DNA of 64,000 bases from CAZPUR01 sp964589815 (lineage in GTDB: Bacteria > Patescibacteriota > Microgenomatia > UBA1400): contig CAZPUR010000003.1 of assembly GCA_964589815.1 (NCBI GenBank), positions 46,816-110,815 on the forward strand, read 5' to 3'. Below the pieces are notes generated by a model. That model made no database searches. It saw nothing but the letters and a program-made list of their open reading frames with translations, and was not told the DNA's origin. Made by a program: the position numbers and the translations under genes. Below are positions 25,573 to 32,438 of this stretch, one piece after another. Every line of letters begins with the position of its first letter. Positions within the stretch are counted from its first letter, which is position 1.

Positions 25573-25959
25573 TTGTTAATTAAGGCGGAACAAAAATACG
25601 TTAGAATAAGCCCTCAAAAAATGAGGTTGGTGGCGACTGCGGTTAAAAACCTTGTTCCTGAAGAAGCTTTAGACAAATTAAAATTTTTAAATAAAAGAGC
25701 CGCCCAGCCTTTGGCTAAAGTTATTAAGCAGGCCTTGGCCAATGCAACCAATAATTTTAAATTAAAAAAAGAAAGCTTAAAATTTAAAAGTATTCAAATA
25801 AGAAAAGGATCAACTTATAAACGATGGAGATCAGTTTCTCGGGGTAGAGCCCATTCAATATTTAAAAGAACGAGTCATATCAGGGTGATATTGGAGAGCA
25901 AAGAGCGAAACGAAAAGAGCAAAGATGCAGATCAAATATCAAAAAGAAAAGGCAAATAA
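25573..25959 (+). CDS. rplV: Ribosomal protein L22
   Basis: 50S protein whose beta hairpin lines the exit tunnel. KAEQKYVRISPQKMRLVATAVKNLVPEEALDKL and WRSVSRGRAHSIFKRTSHIRVIL are characteristic. No ATG is available upstream of the conserved start, so TTG at 25573 is the likely initiator, directly after the AGCAATGA array. The C-terminal 18 residues are a variable charged tail. Confidence 0.93.
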   Translation: MLIKAEQKYVRISPQKMRLVATAVKNLVPEEALDKLKFLNKRAAQPLAKVIKQALANATNNFKLKKESLKFKSIQIRKGSTYKRWRSVSRGRAHSIFKRTSHIRVILESKERNEKSKDADQISKRKGK

Positions 25960-26100
25960 TGGAATTACAAATCACAAGCACCAAATATCAAATAAATTCA
26001 AAGCACCAAATTAAAAATTCTAAACGTTTTGAATTTAAAAATTTTAATTTGAATATTGTTTGGAGTTTGGAGTTTGGAGTTTGGAGTTTTCCGACAGAAG
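25960..26100. repeat. AT-rich inverted repeat spacer between rplV and rpsC
   Basis: Built from CAAATATCAAAT, AAGCACCAAAT and the complementary TTTGAATTT/ATTTGAATATT halves, ending in four copies of GGAGTTT. A closely related element precedes rpsH (29642-29765), and a fragment occurs at 57593-57639. ORFs through it on both strands are repeat artefacts. Confidence 0.75.
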
Positions 26101-26109
26101 GGAGGCAAT

Positions 26110-26766
26110 TTGGGTCAAAAAATTCACCCTTTCGGTTTTCGGTTGGGTAAACTTTACTCTTGGAAATCAAGATGGTTTGCCCAAAAACAGAATTACCAAA
26201 AGTTTTTATTAGAGGATTTTAATTTAAGAAAGTTTCTGGAAGACAAGCTCCAATTGGCGGGTTTGGTTAGAGCAGAAATTGAGCGTTCAATTAATACTAT
26301 TAAGATTATTCTTTATGTTTCTCGTCCGGGAGTGGTTATTGGTCGAGGCGGTTCCGGTCTGGAAACCTTGAAAAAAGAAATTAATAAAAAATTAAAAATT
26401 GATCCCAAAGACCCCAAGCAACTAAAAGTTGATTTGGAAGTCAGAGAGGTAAAAAATCCCGAGCTTTCAGCCCGATTAATAGCTCAAAGGATAGCCTTTC
26501 AGCTTAAAAAAAGGTATCCTCATCGTCGAGCGGTGGCTCAGGCAATGGAAAGAGTTATGGCCGCTGGTGCTAAAGGAGTAAAAATTGTTCTCGCTGGCCG
26601 AATCGCTGGCGCGGAAATTTCTAGAACAGAAAAGTATTCTAAAGGAAGGGTGCCTTTGCAAACCTTAAGAGCAGACATTGATTATGCTCAAATGCCAAGC
26701 CTGACCAAATCTGGCTATATTGGCATAAAAATTTGGATTTATAAAGGAGAAGAAGAAGTTAAGTAA
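26110..26766 (+). CDS. rpsC: Ribosomal protein S3
   Basis: 30S mRNA-entry protein with a KH domain. From TTG at 26110 it reads MGQKIHPFGFRLG, the standard S3 N-terminus, and GGAGG lies 7 nt upstream; the longer frame from 26056 runs through repeat DNA and is rejected. The KH loop VVIGRGGSGLETLKKEI and the C-terminal GRIAGAEISRTEKYSKGRVPLQTLRADIDYA are intact (218 residues). Confidence 0.95.
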   Translation: MGQKIHPFGFRLGKLYSWKSRWFAQKQNYQKFLLEDFNLRKFLEDKLQLAGLVRAEIERSINTIKIILYVSRPGVVIGRGGSGLETLKKEINKKLKIDPKDPKQLKVDLEVREVKNPELSARLIAQRIAFQLKKRYPHRRAVAQAMERVMAAGAKGVKIVLAGRIAGAEISRTEKYSKGRVPLQTLRADIDYAQMPSLTKSGYIGIKIWIYKGEEEVK

Positions 26767-26769
26767 AAG

Positions 26770-26806
26770 TTGACTATCAATAAACAACTTAATCAACTAA
26801 AAAACA
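26770..26806. repeat. Start-proximal repeat before rplP (family A, short copy)
   Basis: ACTATCAATAAACAACTT AATCAACTAAAAAAC runs up to the rplP ATG. The same tail precedes rplE and rpmJ, where it forms the right arm of a longer element. Confidence 0.8.
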
Positions 26807-27217
26807 ATGTTACAGCCAAAAAAATTAAAATACCGAAAGCATTTTCGTGGCACTAGAGCAGGAATAGCCACGGCCGGTAACGCTTTAGAGTTTGGTGAAT
26901 ATGGACTTAAAAGCTTAGGTAGGGGCTGGTTGAAAAGTGCTCAAATTGAGGCGGCTAGGAAAACAATAGCTCATTATACCAAAAGACAGGCTAAGCTTTG
27001 GATTAGAGTTTTTCCTGACAAAACTTATACCCAGAAATCAGCTGGGAGCAGAATGGGGCAAGGAAAAGGCGATTTGCAGGGTTATGTAGCCGTAGTCAAA
27101 CCAGGCCGGATTATTTTTGAGTTGGCAGGGGTAGAAAAAGAAATTGCCCAGGAAGCCATTAGACGGGCTGGTGCCAAATTACCTTTTAAAACGCGGTTTA
27201 TAGAAAGAGAGCAGTAG
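26807..27217 (+). CDS. rplP: Ribosomal protein L16
   Basis: 50S protein near the A-site tRNA elbow. MLQPKKLKYRKHFRG, FGEYGLKSLGRGWLKSAQIEAARKTIAHY and SRMGQGKGDLQGYVAVVKPGRIIFEL are family-defining; 136 residues. The ATG follows a family A repeat tail and has no SD. Confidence 0.96.
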   Translation: MLQPKKLKYRKHFRGTRAGIATAGNALEFGEYGLKSLGRGWLKSAQIEAARKTIAHYTKRQAKLWIRVFPDKTYTQKSAGSRMGQGKGDLQGYVAVVKPGRIIFELAGVEKEIAQEAIRRAGAKLPFKTRFIEREQ

Positions 27218-27240
27218 ACAAACGTTATTGAATATAAAAT

Positions 27241-27456
27241 ATGGCTAAAAAATCAAAAGCAGATAACAAGCTTGAATTACAAAAGCTCTCAATTCCCGAG
27301 CTTAACAAGTTGTTAAGACAAAGTCAGACAGAATGGCTAAAGCTAAAATTGGAACTGAAAACAGGTAAATTAAAAAACCTTCATCAGTCCAGACAAAAAA
27401 GAAAAGAGATTGCTCGGATTAAAACAATTATTAGAGAAAAGGAATTAGTAAAATAG
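27241..27456 (+). CDS. rpmC: Ribosomal protein L29
   Basis: Small helical 50S protein (71 residues) at the tunnel exit. The LSIPELNKLLRQSQTEWLKLKLELKTGKLKNLHQSRQKRKEIARIKTIIREKE pattern fits the two-helix hairpin with the conserved helix-turn K-N segment and IKTIIREKE end. Position between L16 and S17 confirms it. Confidence 0.92.
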   Translation: MAKKSKADNKLELQKLSIPELNKLLRQSQTEWLKLKLELKTGKLKNLHQSRQKRKEIARIKTIIREKELVK

Positions 27457-27460
27457 AAAT

Positions 27461-27535
27461 AAGTTCAAAAGTTCATTAAGTTCATAGAGTTAATAGTAAA
27501 AAATTACTCATAACTTGTTGAGCTCATAACTAATT
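27461..27535. repeat. Start-proximal repeat before rpsQ (family B, copy 1)
   Basis: AAGTTCATTAAGTTCAT..GAGTTAATAGTAA joined by an A-run to ATTACTCATAACTTGTTGA..CATAACTAATT, the right half being roughly the inverse complement of the left. It ends exactly at the GTG start. Other copies precede rplF and rpsM. Confidence 0.85.
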
Positions 27536-27763
27536 GTGAAACAATTAACCGGTACAGTTGTCAGCATTAAGATGCAAAAAAGTGCGGTGGTCAAAGTTGA
27601 CAGAACCTACCGTCATCCTTTATATAAAAAAACCATTAAAAAAAGTAAAAAATATTTAGTTGATAATCAACTTAAGGTTAAAAAAGGAGATAAAGTGATT
27701 ATTCAAGAGTGCCGGCCAATAAGTAAGAGTAAGAGGTTTAGAATCATTAGAGTTATTAAGTAG
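27536..27763 (+). CDS. rpsQ: Ribosomal protein S17
   Basis: Primary 16S rRNA-binding protein, 75 residues, OB fold. LTGTVVSIKMQKSAVVKVDRTYRHPLYKKTIKKSKKYLVDNQLKVKKGDKVIIQECRPISKSKRFRIIRVI is a complete S17 core with minimal tails. The start is GTG, supplied at the boundary of a family B repeat, with no SD. Confidence 0.95.
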   Translation: MKQLTGTVVSIKMQKSAVVKVDRTYRHPLYKKTIKKSKKYLVDNQLKVKKGDKVIIQECRPISKSKRFRIIRVIK

Positions 27764-27911
27764 TGTATTAAGTAGTTGATTAGGTCCGACGCGATGGTCG
27801 GACCGTTAACTGATAGTTAACTGATAGTTTCTACCCAGTCAACGCGAGTCCTGACGTTACGTCGGGGCGAGCTAGTTAACCATAAATTAACTACTTAATT
27901 GACTATAAACG
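27764..27911. repeat. Inverted-repeat spacer before rplN (family A-like)
   Basis: Outer arms TATTAAGTAGTTGATTA and TTAACTACTTAATTGA flank GC hairpins GGTCCGAC/GTCGGACC (27783-27803) and CCTGACGTTACGTCGGGG. Related to the rplE and rpmJ upstream elements but with different GC centres. It runs to the rplN ATG. Confidence 0.75.
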
Positions 27912-28286
27912 ATGATCCAATTACACACCATTTTAAAACCAGCAGATAATTCTGGCGCCAAACGTTTAAGGGTGATTCATATCCATGGCGGCTCAACCCG
28001 CCCTTTTGGTTCTATTGGTGATATTACTACTTGTGCGGTTGACCAGGCTGATCCGCAGGGAATAGTTAAAGACTCACAATTGGTTAAAGTGGTTATCGTT
28101 AGAACCAAAAAAGAGATTAGAAGACCAGATGGTTCTTATATTCGTTTTGATGATAATGCGGGTGTGGTGATCGAGAGTTTAAAAAATAAAGTGCCGGTGG
28201 GAACAAGAATTTTTGGTCCTATTGCCAGAGAGATAAAAGATTTAGGTTATAGCAAGATTGTTTCTATGGCATCGGAGGTGTTGTGA
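27912..28286 (+). CDS. rplN: Ribosomal protein L14
   Basis: 50S intersubunit-bridge protein. MIQLHTILKPADNSGAKRLRVIHIHGGS, VVIVRTKKEIRRPDGSYIRFDDNAGVVI and RIFGPIAREIKDLGYSKIVSMASEVL match the family. The TGA stop is part of a perfect hairpin at 28277-28305. Confidence 0.97.
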   Translation: MIQLHTILKPADNSGAKRLRVIHIHGGSTRPFGSIGDITTCAVDQADPQGIVKDSQLVKVVIVRTKKEIRRPDGSYIRFDDNAGVVIESLKNKVPVGTRIFGPIAREIKDLGYSKIVSMASEVL

Positions 28287-28305
28287 TTCAAAGAATCACA
28301 ACACC
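28277..28305 (+). promoter_or_regulatory. Perfect hairpin containing the rplN stop codon
   Basis: GGTGTTGTGATTC and GAATCACAACACC form a 13-bp perfect stem with an AAA loop. The TGA stop (28284-28286) is in the 5' arm, so the spacer mirrors the last coding bases. No T-run follows. Confidence 0.75.
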
Positions 28306-28339
28306 CTGACCCCGTATTTATGCGGGAGAAGGATCTCAA

Positions 28340-28678
28340 ATGAAAAAGAATAAGCCAATTAGATTGAAAATGAAAATCCGCAAAGGAAATACTGTTAAAG
28401 TTATGGCTGGAAAAGATAAAGGTAAAACCGGCAAGGTGGAAAAAGTTTTACCTAAAGTTGCTGCAGTCTTAGTAGAAGGAGTTAATAAGTATAAAAAACA
28501 TCTTAAACCCCAGGGTGAAGGTAAACCTGGTGGTATTGTAGAGATAAGTAAACCTTTACCTGTGGCTAATGTGGTTTTGCTCTGTCCCAAGTGCCAAAAA
28601 CCAACCCGTGTGGGTTACCAAACAGACAGGAGTAATAAAAAATATAGAATTTGTAAAAAATGCAAGGAGGCAATATAA
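28340..28678 (+). CDS. rplX: Ribosomal protein L24
   Basis: 50S assembly initiator with a KOW motif: IRKGNTVKVMAGKDKGKTGKVEKVLPKVAAVLVEGVNKYKKHLKP. The C-terminal extension carries a complete CxxC...CxxC zinc ribbon (CPKCQKPTRVGYQTDRSNKKYRICKKC), a form common in many bacteria. 112 residues. Confidence 0.95.
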   Translation: MKKNKPIRLKMKIRKGNTVKVMAGKDKGKTGKVEKVLPKVAAVLVEGVNKYKKHLKPQGEGKPGGIVEISKPLPVANVVLLCPKCQKPTRVGYQTDRSNKKYRICKKCKEAI

Positions 28679-28679
28679 G

Positions 28680-28829
28680 TGTTAATTAAGTAGTTGATTA
28701 ACTCGTTAACGCTCGTGTTAATTAGGTAGTTAATTAACTAGTTTAATATAGTCCTATCAATCAACATGATCCGCCAGCTGGCGGAGAATAAATTAACTAT
28801 CAATAAACAACTTAATCAACTAAAAAACA
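28680..28829. repeat. Family A inverted-repeat element before rplE
   Basis: Left part: GTTAATTAAGTAGTTGATTAA and GTTAATTAGGTAGTTAATT. Centre: the GC palindrome CCGCCAGCTGGCGG. Right part: ATAAACAACTTAATCAAC. A 75-bp core (28753-28827) is identical to 36915-36989 before rpmJ. It ends 2 nt before the ATG and carries no SD. Confidence 0.9.
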
Positions 28830-29384
28830 ATGAGTCGTTTACAACAAAAATACCAAAAAGAAATTGTTCCGGAGTTAAAAAAGGAATTTAAGATTAAAAA
28901 TGATCTGGCTGTGCCTAAGGTAGCAAAAGTGGTACTTAATGTGGGGATTGGCGAAATCGCTCATGATAAACAGGCTTTGGAAAAAGCCAAAAATACTTTA
29001 GCGGCCATTACCGGTCAGAAACCTTTAATTCGTCCGGCCAAAAAAGCAATTGCTGATTTTAAGATTAGAAAAGGCAATTCAGTCGGTCTTAAAGTAACTT
29101 TAAGAAGGAAAAGAATGTATGATTTTTTAGATAAACTATTCTCTTTGGTTTTACCCTTGGTGCGTGATTTTCAGGGAGCTAAGCAGAATGCCTTTGATCA
29201 AGATGCCAATTATACCTTAGGCTTAAAAGAGCAGGTTATTTTTCCTGAGGTGGACTATGATAAAATTGACAAGGTTCGAGGGATGGAGATTAGTATTGTT
29301 ATCTCGACTAAAGACAAGAAAAAAGCAGCTAGATTGTTAGAATTAATGGGAATGCCGTTTACTAAGGAGGAATTAGGAAATTAG
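28830..29384 (+). CDS. rplE: Ribosomal protein L5
   Basis: 5S rRNA-binding 50S protein of 184 residues. YQKEIVPELKKEF, VPKVAKVVLNVGIGE, KTLAAITGQKPLIRPAKKAIADFKIRKGNSVGLKVTLR and IFPEVDYDKIDKVRGMEISIV are typical. It is followed by an 11-bp perfect hairpin with an A7 loop (29391-29419). Confidence 0.97.
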   Translation: MSRLQQKYQKEIVPELKKEFKIKNDLAVPKVAKVVLNVGIGEIAHDKQALEKAKNTLAAITGQKPLIRPAKKAIADFKIRKGNSVGLKVTLRRKRMYDFLDKLFSLVLPLVRDFQGAKQNAFDQDANYTLGLKEQVIFPEVDYDKIDKVRGMEISIVISTKDKKKAARLLELMGMPFTKEELGN

Positions 29385-29390
29385 GATAAA

Positions 29391-29443
29391 AGTGATTAGT
29401 CAAAAAAAGACTAATCACTAATCACTAATCACTAATCACTAAA
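29391..29443. repeat. Hairpin and ACTAATC tandem repeat leading into rpsN
   Basis: AGTGATTAGTC/GACTAATCACT around an A7 loop, then further direct copies of the CACTAAT unit up to 29440. The array abuts the apparent ATC start of rpsN and contains no SD. Confidence 0.8.
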
Positions 29444-29629
29444 ATCGCTAAAGTTTCTAAATTTGCTAAACAGCAAAAAAAACCAAAATTTTCTAGCCGG
29501 AAGCACAACCGCTGTAAAATTTGCGGTCGACCCAGGGCCTATATTAGGCTTTTTGGCCTTTGCCGTTTATGTTTTCGTCAAATGGCCCATAAAGGAGAAT
29601 TACCAGGGGTAACTAAAGCCAGCTGGTAA
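29444..29629 (+). CDS. rpsN: Ribosomal protein S14, zinc-ribbon type, with non-canonical start
   Basis: 61-residue S14 of the zinc-binding (type Z) form: KPKFSSRKHNRCKICGRPRAYIRLFGLCRLCFRQMAHKGELPGVTKASW has both CxxC pairs. Reading upstream there is an in-frame stop at 29426-29428 and no ATG, GTG or TTG after it. ATC at 29444 followed by GCT AAA gives the usual (M)AK start, so AUC initiation is the best reading; ATC 29435 is the alternative. The next in-frame ATG is after the first zinc pair and would yield a useless fragment. Confidence 0.9.
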   Translation: MAKVSKFAKQQKKPKFSSRKHNRCKICGRPRAYIRLFGLCRLCFRQMAHKGELPGVTKASW

Positions 29630-29641
29630 GCTTTAAAGAAA

Positions 29642-29765
29642 TGACCAAATTACAAATCACAAATTCCAAACAATATCAAAACACCAAATTCAAAATCCAA
29701 AACTGTTTTGAATTTGAATATTTGAATTTAGGATTTATTTGTCATTTGGTATTTGGTGCTTGGAA
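29642..29765. repeat. Long AT-rich inverted repeat before rpsH (family C)
   Basis: Left arm CCAAATTACAAATCACAAATTCCAA...CAAAACACCAAATTC, tip AAAACTGTTTTG, right arm GAATTTGAATA...CATTTGGTATTTGGTGCTTGGAATTT. It can fold into a hairpin over 100 nt long. Related sequence lies before rpsC and at 57593-57639. Confidence 0.85.
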
Positions 29766-29792
29766 TTTAAGCATTAGTGAACGGAGTGAACA

Positions 29793-30191
29793 ATGCTGAC
29801 AGATCCTATTGCTGATATGTTAATCAGAATCAAAAATGCCTGCTTGGCTAAGAAAAACCAGGCAGTACTGCCTTATTCTAAAATCAAAGAAAAAATCGCT
29901 AAAATTTTTCTTAGTCAAGGCTATCTTAATCAGGTTAAAAAAGAAAGCTTAAAGAATAAACAAGGAGAGGTTTTGATTTGTGACTTAAAGTATGAAAAAA
30001 ACAGTTCAGTTATAAGAAACATACAAAGGGTTTCCAAACCAGGGATGAGGGTTTATTTATCTTGGAAAAAATTACCCAGGCCTAGTTTTGGTATGGGGAT
30101 AAGTATTATTTCTACCTCTAAAGGGTTAATGACCAATGCTGAGGCAATTAAGAAGAGACTAGGAGGAGAAGTAGTCTGTAAAATTTGGTAA
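29793..30191 (+). CDS. rpsH: Ribosomal protein S8
   Basis: Central-domain 30S protein, a translational repressor of the spc operon in E. coli. DPIADMLIRIKNACLAKKNQAVLPYSKIKEKIAKI and the C-terminal SFGMGISIISTSKGLMTNAEAIKKRLGGEVVCKIW (with the conserved SxxG...GGE) are present; 132 residues. Confidence 0.96.
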   Translation: MLTDPIADMLIRIKNACLAKKNQAVLPYSKIKEKIAKIFLSQGYLNQVKKESLKNKQGEVLICDLKYEKNSSVIRNIQRVSKPGMRVYLSWKKLPRPSFGMGISIISTSKGLMTNAEAIKKRLGGEVVCKIW

Positions 30192-30195
30192 ATAA

Positions 30196-30285
30196 AGAGA
30201 AATAAGAAAAGAGTTCATTAAGTTCATGGAGTTAATAGTAAAAAAAATTACTCATAACTCATAACTTGTTGAACTAATAACTAAT
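30196..30285. repeat. Start-proximal repeat before rplF (family B, copy 2)
   Basis: Same plan as 27461-27535: GAGTTCATTAAGTTCATGGAGTTAATAGTA, A-run, ATTACTCATAACTCATAACTTGTTGAACTAATAACTAAT, ending at the TTG start of rplF. Confidence 0.85.
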
Positions 30286-30840
30286 TTGTCTAAAGTTGGA
30301 AAGCAACCTATTAAAATACCCGAAGGAGTAACGGTTGAGATTAAACCTAGTCAAGTGATCGTTAGTGGTCCCAGGGGAAGTTTGACTCAGGAAATCAGGT
30401 CGGAGATAAAAGTTGAAAAAAAGGAAAACCAGATTTTAGTTCAACCAAACTCGCAAAGTAAACTGGTTAAGTCTTTACACGGTTTACTAAGAAGCCTGAT
30501 TGCCAACATGATTCAGGGAGTGACTAAAGGTTTTGAAAAAACTTTAGAACTACAGGGAGTCGGCTACCGCGTCAATTTAGAACAGGAAAATTTAACCTTA
30601 GCTTTAGGTTTTTCTCATCCGGTAGTAGTTAAACCACCTGAAGGAATTAAATTTCAGGTAGAAGGCAATAATTTGATTAGAGTTTTAGGTATTGATAAAC
30701 AATTAGTTGGTCAGATAGCCGCTGGAATTAGAAGGATTAGACCGCCGGACAGCTACAAAGGCAAAGGCATAAGATACGAGGGTGAAGTGATTAAGTTAAA
30801 GCCTGGCAAGGCGGCCAAGACAGAAGCAGCCGCAACATAA
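30286..30840 (+). CDS. rplF: Ribosomal protein L6
   Basis: 50S protein near the factor-binding site. SKVGKQPIKIPEGVTVEI begins the first domain, and ELQGVGYRVNLEQENLTLALGFSHPV and DKQLVGQIAAGIRRIRPPDSYKGKGIRYEGEVIKLKPGKA the second. 184 residues. The start is TTG with no SD, placed at the end of a family B repeat. Confidence 0.96.
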   Translation: MSKVGKQPIKIPEGVTVEIKPSQVIVSGPRGSLTQEIRSEIKVEKKENQILVQPNSQSKLVKSLHGLLRSLIANMIQGVTKGFEKTLELQGVGYRVNLEQENLTLALGFSHPVVVKPPEGIKFQVEGNNLIRVLGIDKQLVGQIAAGIRRIRPPDSYKGKGIRYEGEVIKLKPGKAAKTEAAAT

Positions 30841-30852
30841 GGAGTCTAAATA

Positions 30853-31266
30853 ATGATTAAACGTTACAAGCATAAAACGCTTAAAAGAAAAATCAAGATC
30901 AGGGCCAAACTTTTGAAAATAGGTCGAAGACCCAGGTTATCTGTTTTTCGTTCTAATAAATATATTTATGCCCAGATTATTGATGACCAAAAAGGAAAAA
31001 CACTGGCGGCGGCTAGTGAAAAAGACATAAAAGAAAACTCCAATCCGCCAGCTGGCGGACCAAAACTCCCCCGACCTCGCCTCGGCTCGGCCGAGGGCGG
31101 GCAAAACTCCAAGATTAACAGAGCGTTTCAGGTGGGTCAAATCTTGGCCAAGAAAGCCTTAAAAATAAAGATTAAAAAAGTATATTTTGACCGCGGCGGC
31201 TATAAATATCATGGCCTGATTAAAGCCTTAGCTGAGGGTGCCAGAAAAGGAGGACTGGAGTTCTAA
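30853..31266 (+). CDS. rplR: Ribosomal protein L18 with palindrome-derived insert
   Basis: 5S rRNA-binding protein. RAKLLKIGRRPRLSVFRSNKYIYAQIIDDQKGKTLAAASEKD and VGQILAKKALKIKIKKVYFDRGGYKYHGLIKALAEGARKGGLEF frame the family core. Between them lies an insert of about 25 residues (NPPAGGPKLPRPRLGSAEGGQN) encoded by two GC palindromes (31044-31059 and about 31068-31101) separated by copies of AAAACTCC. The position corresponds to a variable loop, so function should survive. Confidence 0.95.
   Translation: MIKRYKHKTLKRKIKIRAKLLKIGRRPRLSVFRSNKYIYAQIIDDQKGKTLAAASEKDIKENSNPPAGGPKLPRPRLGSAEGGQNSKINRAFQVGQILAKKALKIKIKKVYFDRGGYKYHGLIKALAEGARKGGLEF
31044..31101. repeat. Two GC palindromes inserted in rplR
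   Basis: TCCGCCAGCTGGCGGA is a perfect palindrome; the second, CGCCTCGGC..GCCGAGGGCG, is imperfect. Three AAAACTCC direct repeats bracket them. The first core is identical to the intergenic palindromes before rplE and rpmJ. Confidence 0.85.
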
Positions 31267-31302
31267 TCCGCCAGCCTCGCTGAGCGGGGCCAGCTGGCAG
31301 AC
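31265..31302. repeat. GC palindrome after the rplR stop
   Basis: TCCGCCAGC..GCTGGCAGA outer arms around CTCGCTGAGCGGGG. It begins at the rplR stop codon and adds a further copy of the CCGCCAGC family, here nested with another GC hairpin. Confidence 0.7.
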
Positions 31303-31320
31303 TAATTCCTAATTTCTAAA

Positions 31321-31809
31321 ATGCAAAGACAGAGACAGAGAGAATTTGATAATAAGCAATTCTGGGGCAAGAAGGAATTTGAAGAAAAGGTAGTTCAAGT
31401 TAAAAGAGTTTCAAAGAAAACTAAAGGCGGTAATCAAATTAGATTTACAGCTTTGGTAGTAGCAGGGAATAAAAAGGGGAAGGTAGGCGTGGGCTTAGGT
31501 AAAGCCCCAGATGTTCTATCAGCCATTCAAAAAGGCACCCGTTTAGCCAAAAAAAATCTGATTAATGTTCCTATACAAGCAGGAACCATCAGCCATGATG
31601 TTTATGTTAAAAGGGGGGCGGCTAAAGTTTTATTAAGGTCTGCGCCCGAGGGTACGGGTGTGATTGCTGGCGGGCCGGTAAGATATGTAGTTGAGGCAGC
31701 TGGAGTGAGGAATATTGTTTCTAAAATTTTAGGCACCAAAAATAAAGCTAGCAATATTTATGCCACTATAGAGGCATTGAAGCAGTTAAAGAGGAGAAAG
31801 GATAAATGA
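31321..31809 (+). CDS. rpsE: Ribosomal protein S5
   Basis: 30S fidelity protein. EFEEKVVQVKRVSKKTKGGNQIRFTALVVAGNKKGKVGVGLGKA is the dsRBD-like S5 N-terminal domain, and GTGVIAGGPVRYVVEAAGVRNIVSKILGTKNKASN the C-terminal domain. rplO follows directly with a 4-nt overlap; the rpmD gene usually found here is missing. Confidence 0.97.
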   Translation: MQRQRQREFDNKQFWGKKEFEEKVVQVKRVSKKTKGGNQIRFTALVVAGNKKGKVGVGLGKAPDVLSAIQKGTRLAKKNLINVPIQAGTISHDVYVKRGAAKVLLRSAPEGTGVIAGGPVRYVVEAAGVRNIVSKILGTKNKASNIYATIEALKQLKRRKDK

Positions 31810-32438
31810 AACTCAACAAACTATCCCAAACAACCAAAACAACCAAAAAAAGAGTTGGCCGCGGTTATGGTTCAGGCAAGGGCGGTCATACAGCTGGTCG
31901 AGGCCAGAAAGGCCAAAAATCACGAAGTAAAGTAGGCTTGCTTTTTGAAGGCACGAAAATGCGCAAGTCTTTAATCAGGCGTCTACCAATGCAGAGAGGC
32001 AAAGGTAAATTTAAGTCTTTTAAAAGCAAACCAATTATTTTGAATGTTAAATATTTGAATCTTTTGAAAAGTGGGACTAAAGTAGATGTGGAAGTTTTAA
32101 TTAAAGAAGGTTTGGTGGCCAAAGAAGCCTTAACCTTAGGAATGAAAATTCTAGGTGATGGGGTTTTAGAGAAGAAACTGACAGTAGTTTTGCCAGTTTC
32201 TCAGGGAGCCAAGAAAAAAATCGAAAAAGCTGGAGGCAAGGTGATAAACGCGAAAGACGCTAAAAAAAGAGAGGCGAAAAAACCTAAAATTCGTAAGCAG
32301 ATTAAAAAATCACAAAAATCCTCAAAGACCAAAGAAACCAGAACTACCCGAAAAAAACCAACCACAAAAACTAAAATAAAAAGAGGCAGTCCCGCCTTGA
32401 CTCAGACTCGGCGAGGCAGGCAAAAAAAAACTAAATGA
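31806..32438 (+). CDS. rplO: Ribosomal protein L15 with Lys-rich extension
   Basis: 50S assembly protein. RVGRGYGSGKGGHTAGRGQKGQKSRSKVGLLFEGTKMRKSLIRRLPMQRGKGKF is diagnostic and the fold ends near residue 150. The last 60 residues are an Lys/Arg/Thr-rich tail (KKSQKSSKTKETRTTRKKP), the end of which comes from a GC-rich CCCGCCTTGACTC/GGCGAGGCAGG repeat at 32391-32420. It overlaps secY by 4 nt. Confidence 0.95.
   Translation: MKLNKLSQTTKTTKKRVGRGYGSGKGGHTAGRGQKGQKSRSKVGLLFEGTKMRKSLIRRLPMQRGKGKFKSFKSKPIILNVKYLNLLKSGTKVDVEVLIKEGLVAKEALTLGMKILGDGVLEKKLTVVLPVSQGAKKKIEKAGGKVINAKDAKKREAKKPKIRKQIKKSQKSSKTKETRTTRKKPTTKTKIKRGSPALTQTRRGRQKKTK

Noticed and set aside
25959..26170. ORFs on both strands between rplV and rpsC
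   Set aside because: They are translations of inverted repeat DNA; rpsC starts at 26110 with its own SD.
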